The notes below the pieces were generated by a model. That model made no database searches and had not been told where the DNA came from. It saw nothing but the letters and a program-made list of their open reading frames with translations. The position numbers were made by a program, and so were the translations under genes. A DNA stretch of 28,307 nt, from NCBI GenBank assembly GCA_947383685.1, contig CANDEE010000019.1, positions 1 through 28,307 on the forward strand, in the 5' to 3' direction. Every line of letters starts with the position of its first letter. Within the stretch, counting starts at the first letter, position 1. The stretch comes from an uncultured Pseudoflavonifractor sp. (GTDB lineage Bacteria; Bacillota; Clostridia; Oscillospirales; Oscillospiraceae). Of the stretch, positions 28,253-28,307 are shown piece after piece.

Positions 28253-28307
28253 GTATAATGCTACTCCCTATGGCTGTGGTTTTGGGTTGTCGTACCCTTC
28301 AAGCTGC
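28253..28307. repeat. 55-bp direct repeat, right copy (other copy 4194-4248)
   Basis: Identical to 4194-4248 and ends at the last base of the window. It includes the start codon (28270) of the IscB-type remnant. The natural continuation is 4249. Confidence 0.9.

Noticed and set aside
1..28307. CRISPR array
   Set aside because: The only tandem repeats are the 69-bp coding units of the LRR gene; no spacer-repeat pattern exists.

Overview
The window looks like most of a conjugative mobile element from a gut-type Clostridia (Oscillospiraceae-like Firmicute). I base this on strong GGAGG ribosome sites, sigma-A promoters of the TTGACA-17-TATAAT type, a MobL-class relaxase, SLH-domain surface protein, Firmicute phage-type holin/endolysin and a fairly GC-rich coding sequence. 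No search was run; all family calls come from motifs read in the translations.

Layout. 1-4193 is a phage-like accessory block: IS30-type transposase, two XRE repressors (one with an in-frame amber codon), a membrane protein on a consensus promoter, holin, and an endolysin cut at its N-terminus. 4194-4840 is a patchwork: a decayed iscB start, the 3' part of a tRNA-Ser gene (a classic att scar), a perfect palindrome and a short ORF. 4842-7298 encodes a BspA-like leucine-rich-repeat protein with three SLH domains. 7302-9133 holds a small protein and the MobL relaxase. 9134-10460 is an AT-rich island with a PLD-like gene. 10527-14614 has two exported proteins of unknown function, a Fic enzyme and small unknown proteins.

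From 14619 to 27027 the genes run in one tightly overlapping plus-strand block: SSB, a coupling ATPase split into a membrane protein and a soluble ATPase, a VirB2-like pilin, a VirB6-like polytopic protein, a membrane-anchored NlpC/P60 hydrolase, then a full Tad (type IVc pilus) set: TadZ-like protein, A24 prepilin peptidase, CpaB, a second TadZ, TadA/CpaF ATPase, TadB, TadC, a Flp-like pilin and two TadE/F-like pseudopilins, plus a Cys-rich membrane protein. No VirB4 or VirB3 gene is visible. The best reading is a hybrid mating apparatus in which a relaxase and VirD4-type coupling protein are served by a Tad pilus machine. This is the most interesting system in the window. A tandem winged-helix protein (possible replication initiator) follows at 27087.

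The two ends of the window are not free ends. Bases 1-55 recur exactly at 27876-27930 and bases 4194-4248 recur exactly at 28253-28307. Both repeats are exactly 55 bp, which fits a de Bruijn assembly overlap. The shared core (4249-27875) therefore appears to close on itself by two alternative joints: the phage-like block (56-4193) or a 322-bp segment at 27931-28252 carrying a structured RNA that I read as an IscB-associated omega (HEARO) RNA. The second joint would give a circle of 24,059 bp, the first one of 27,875 bp.
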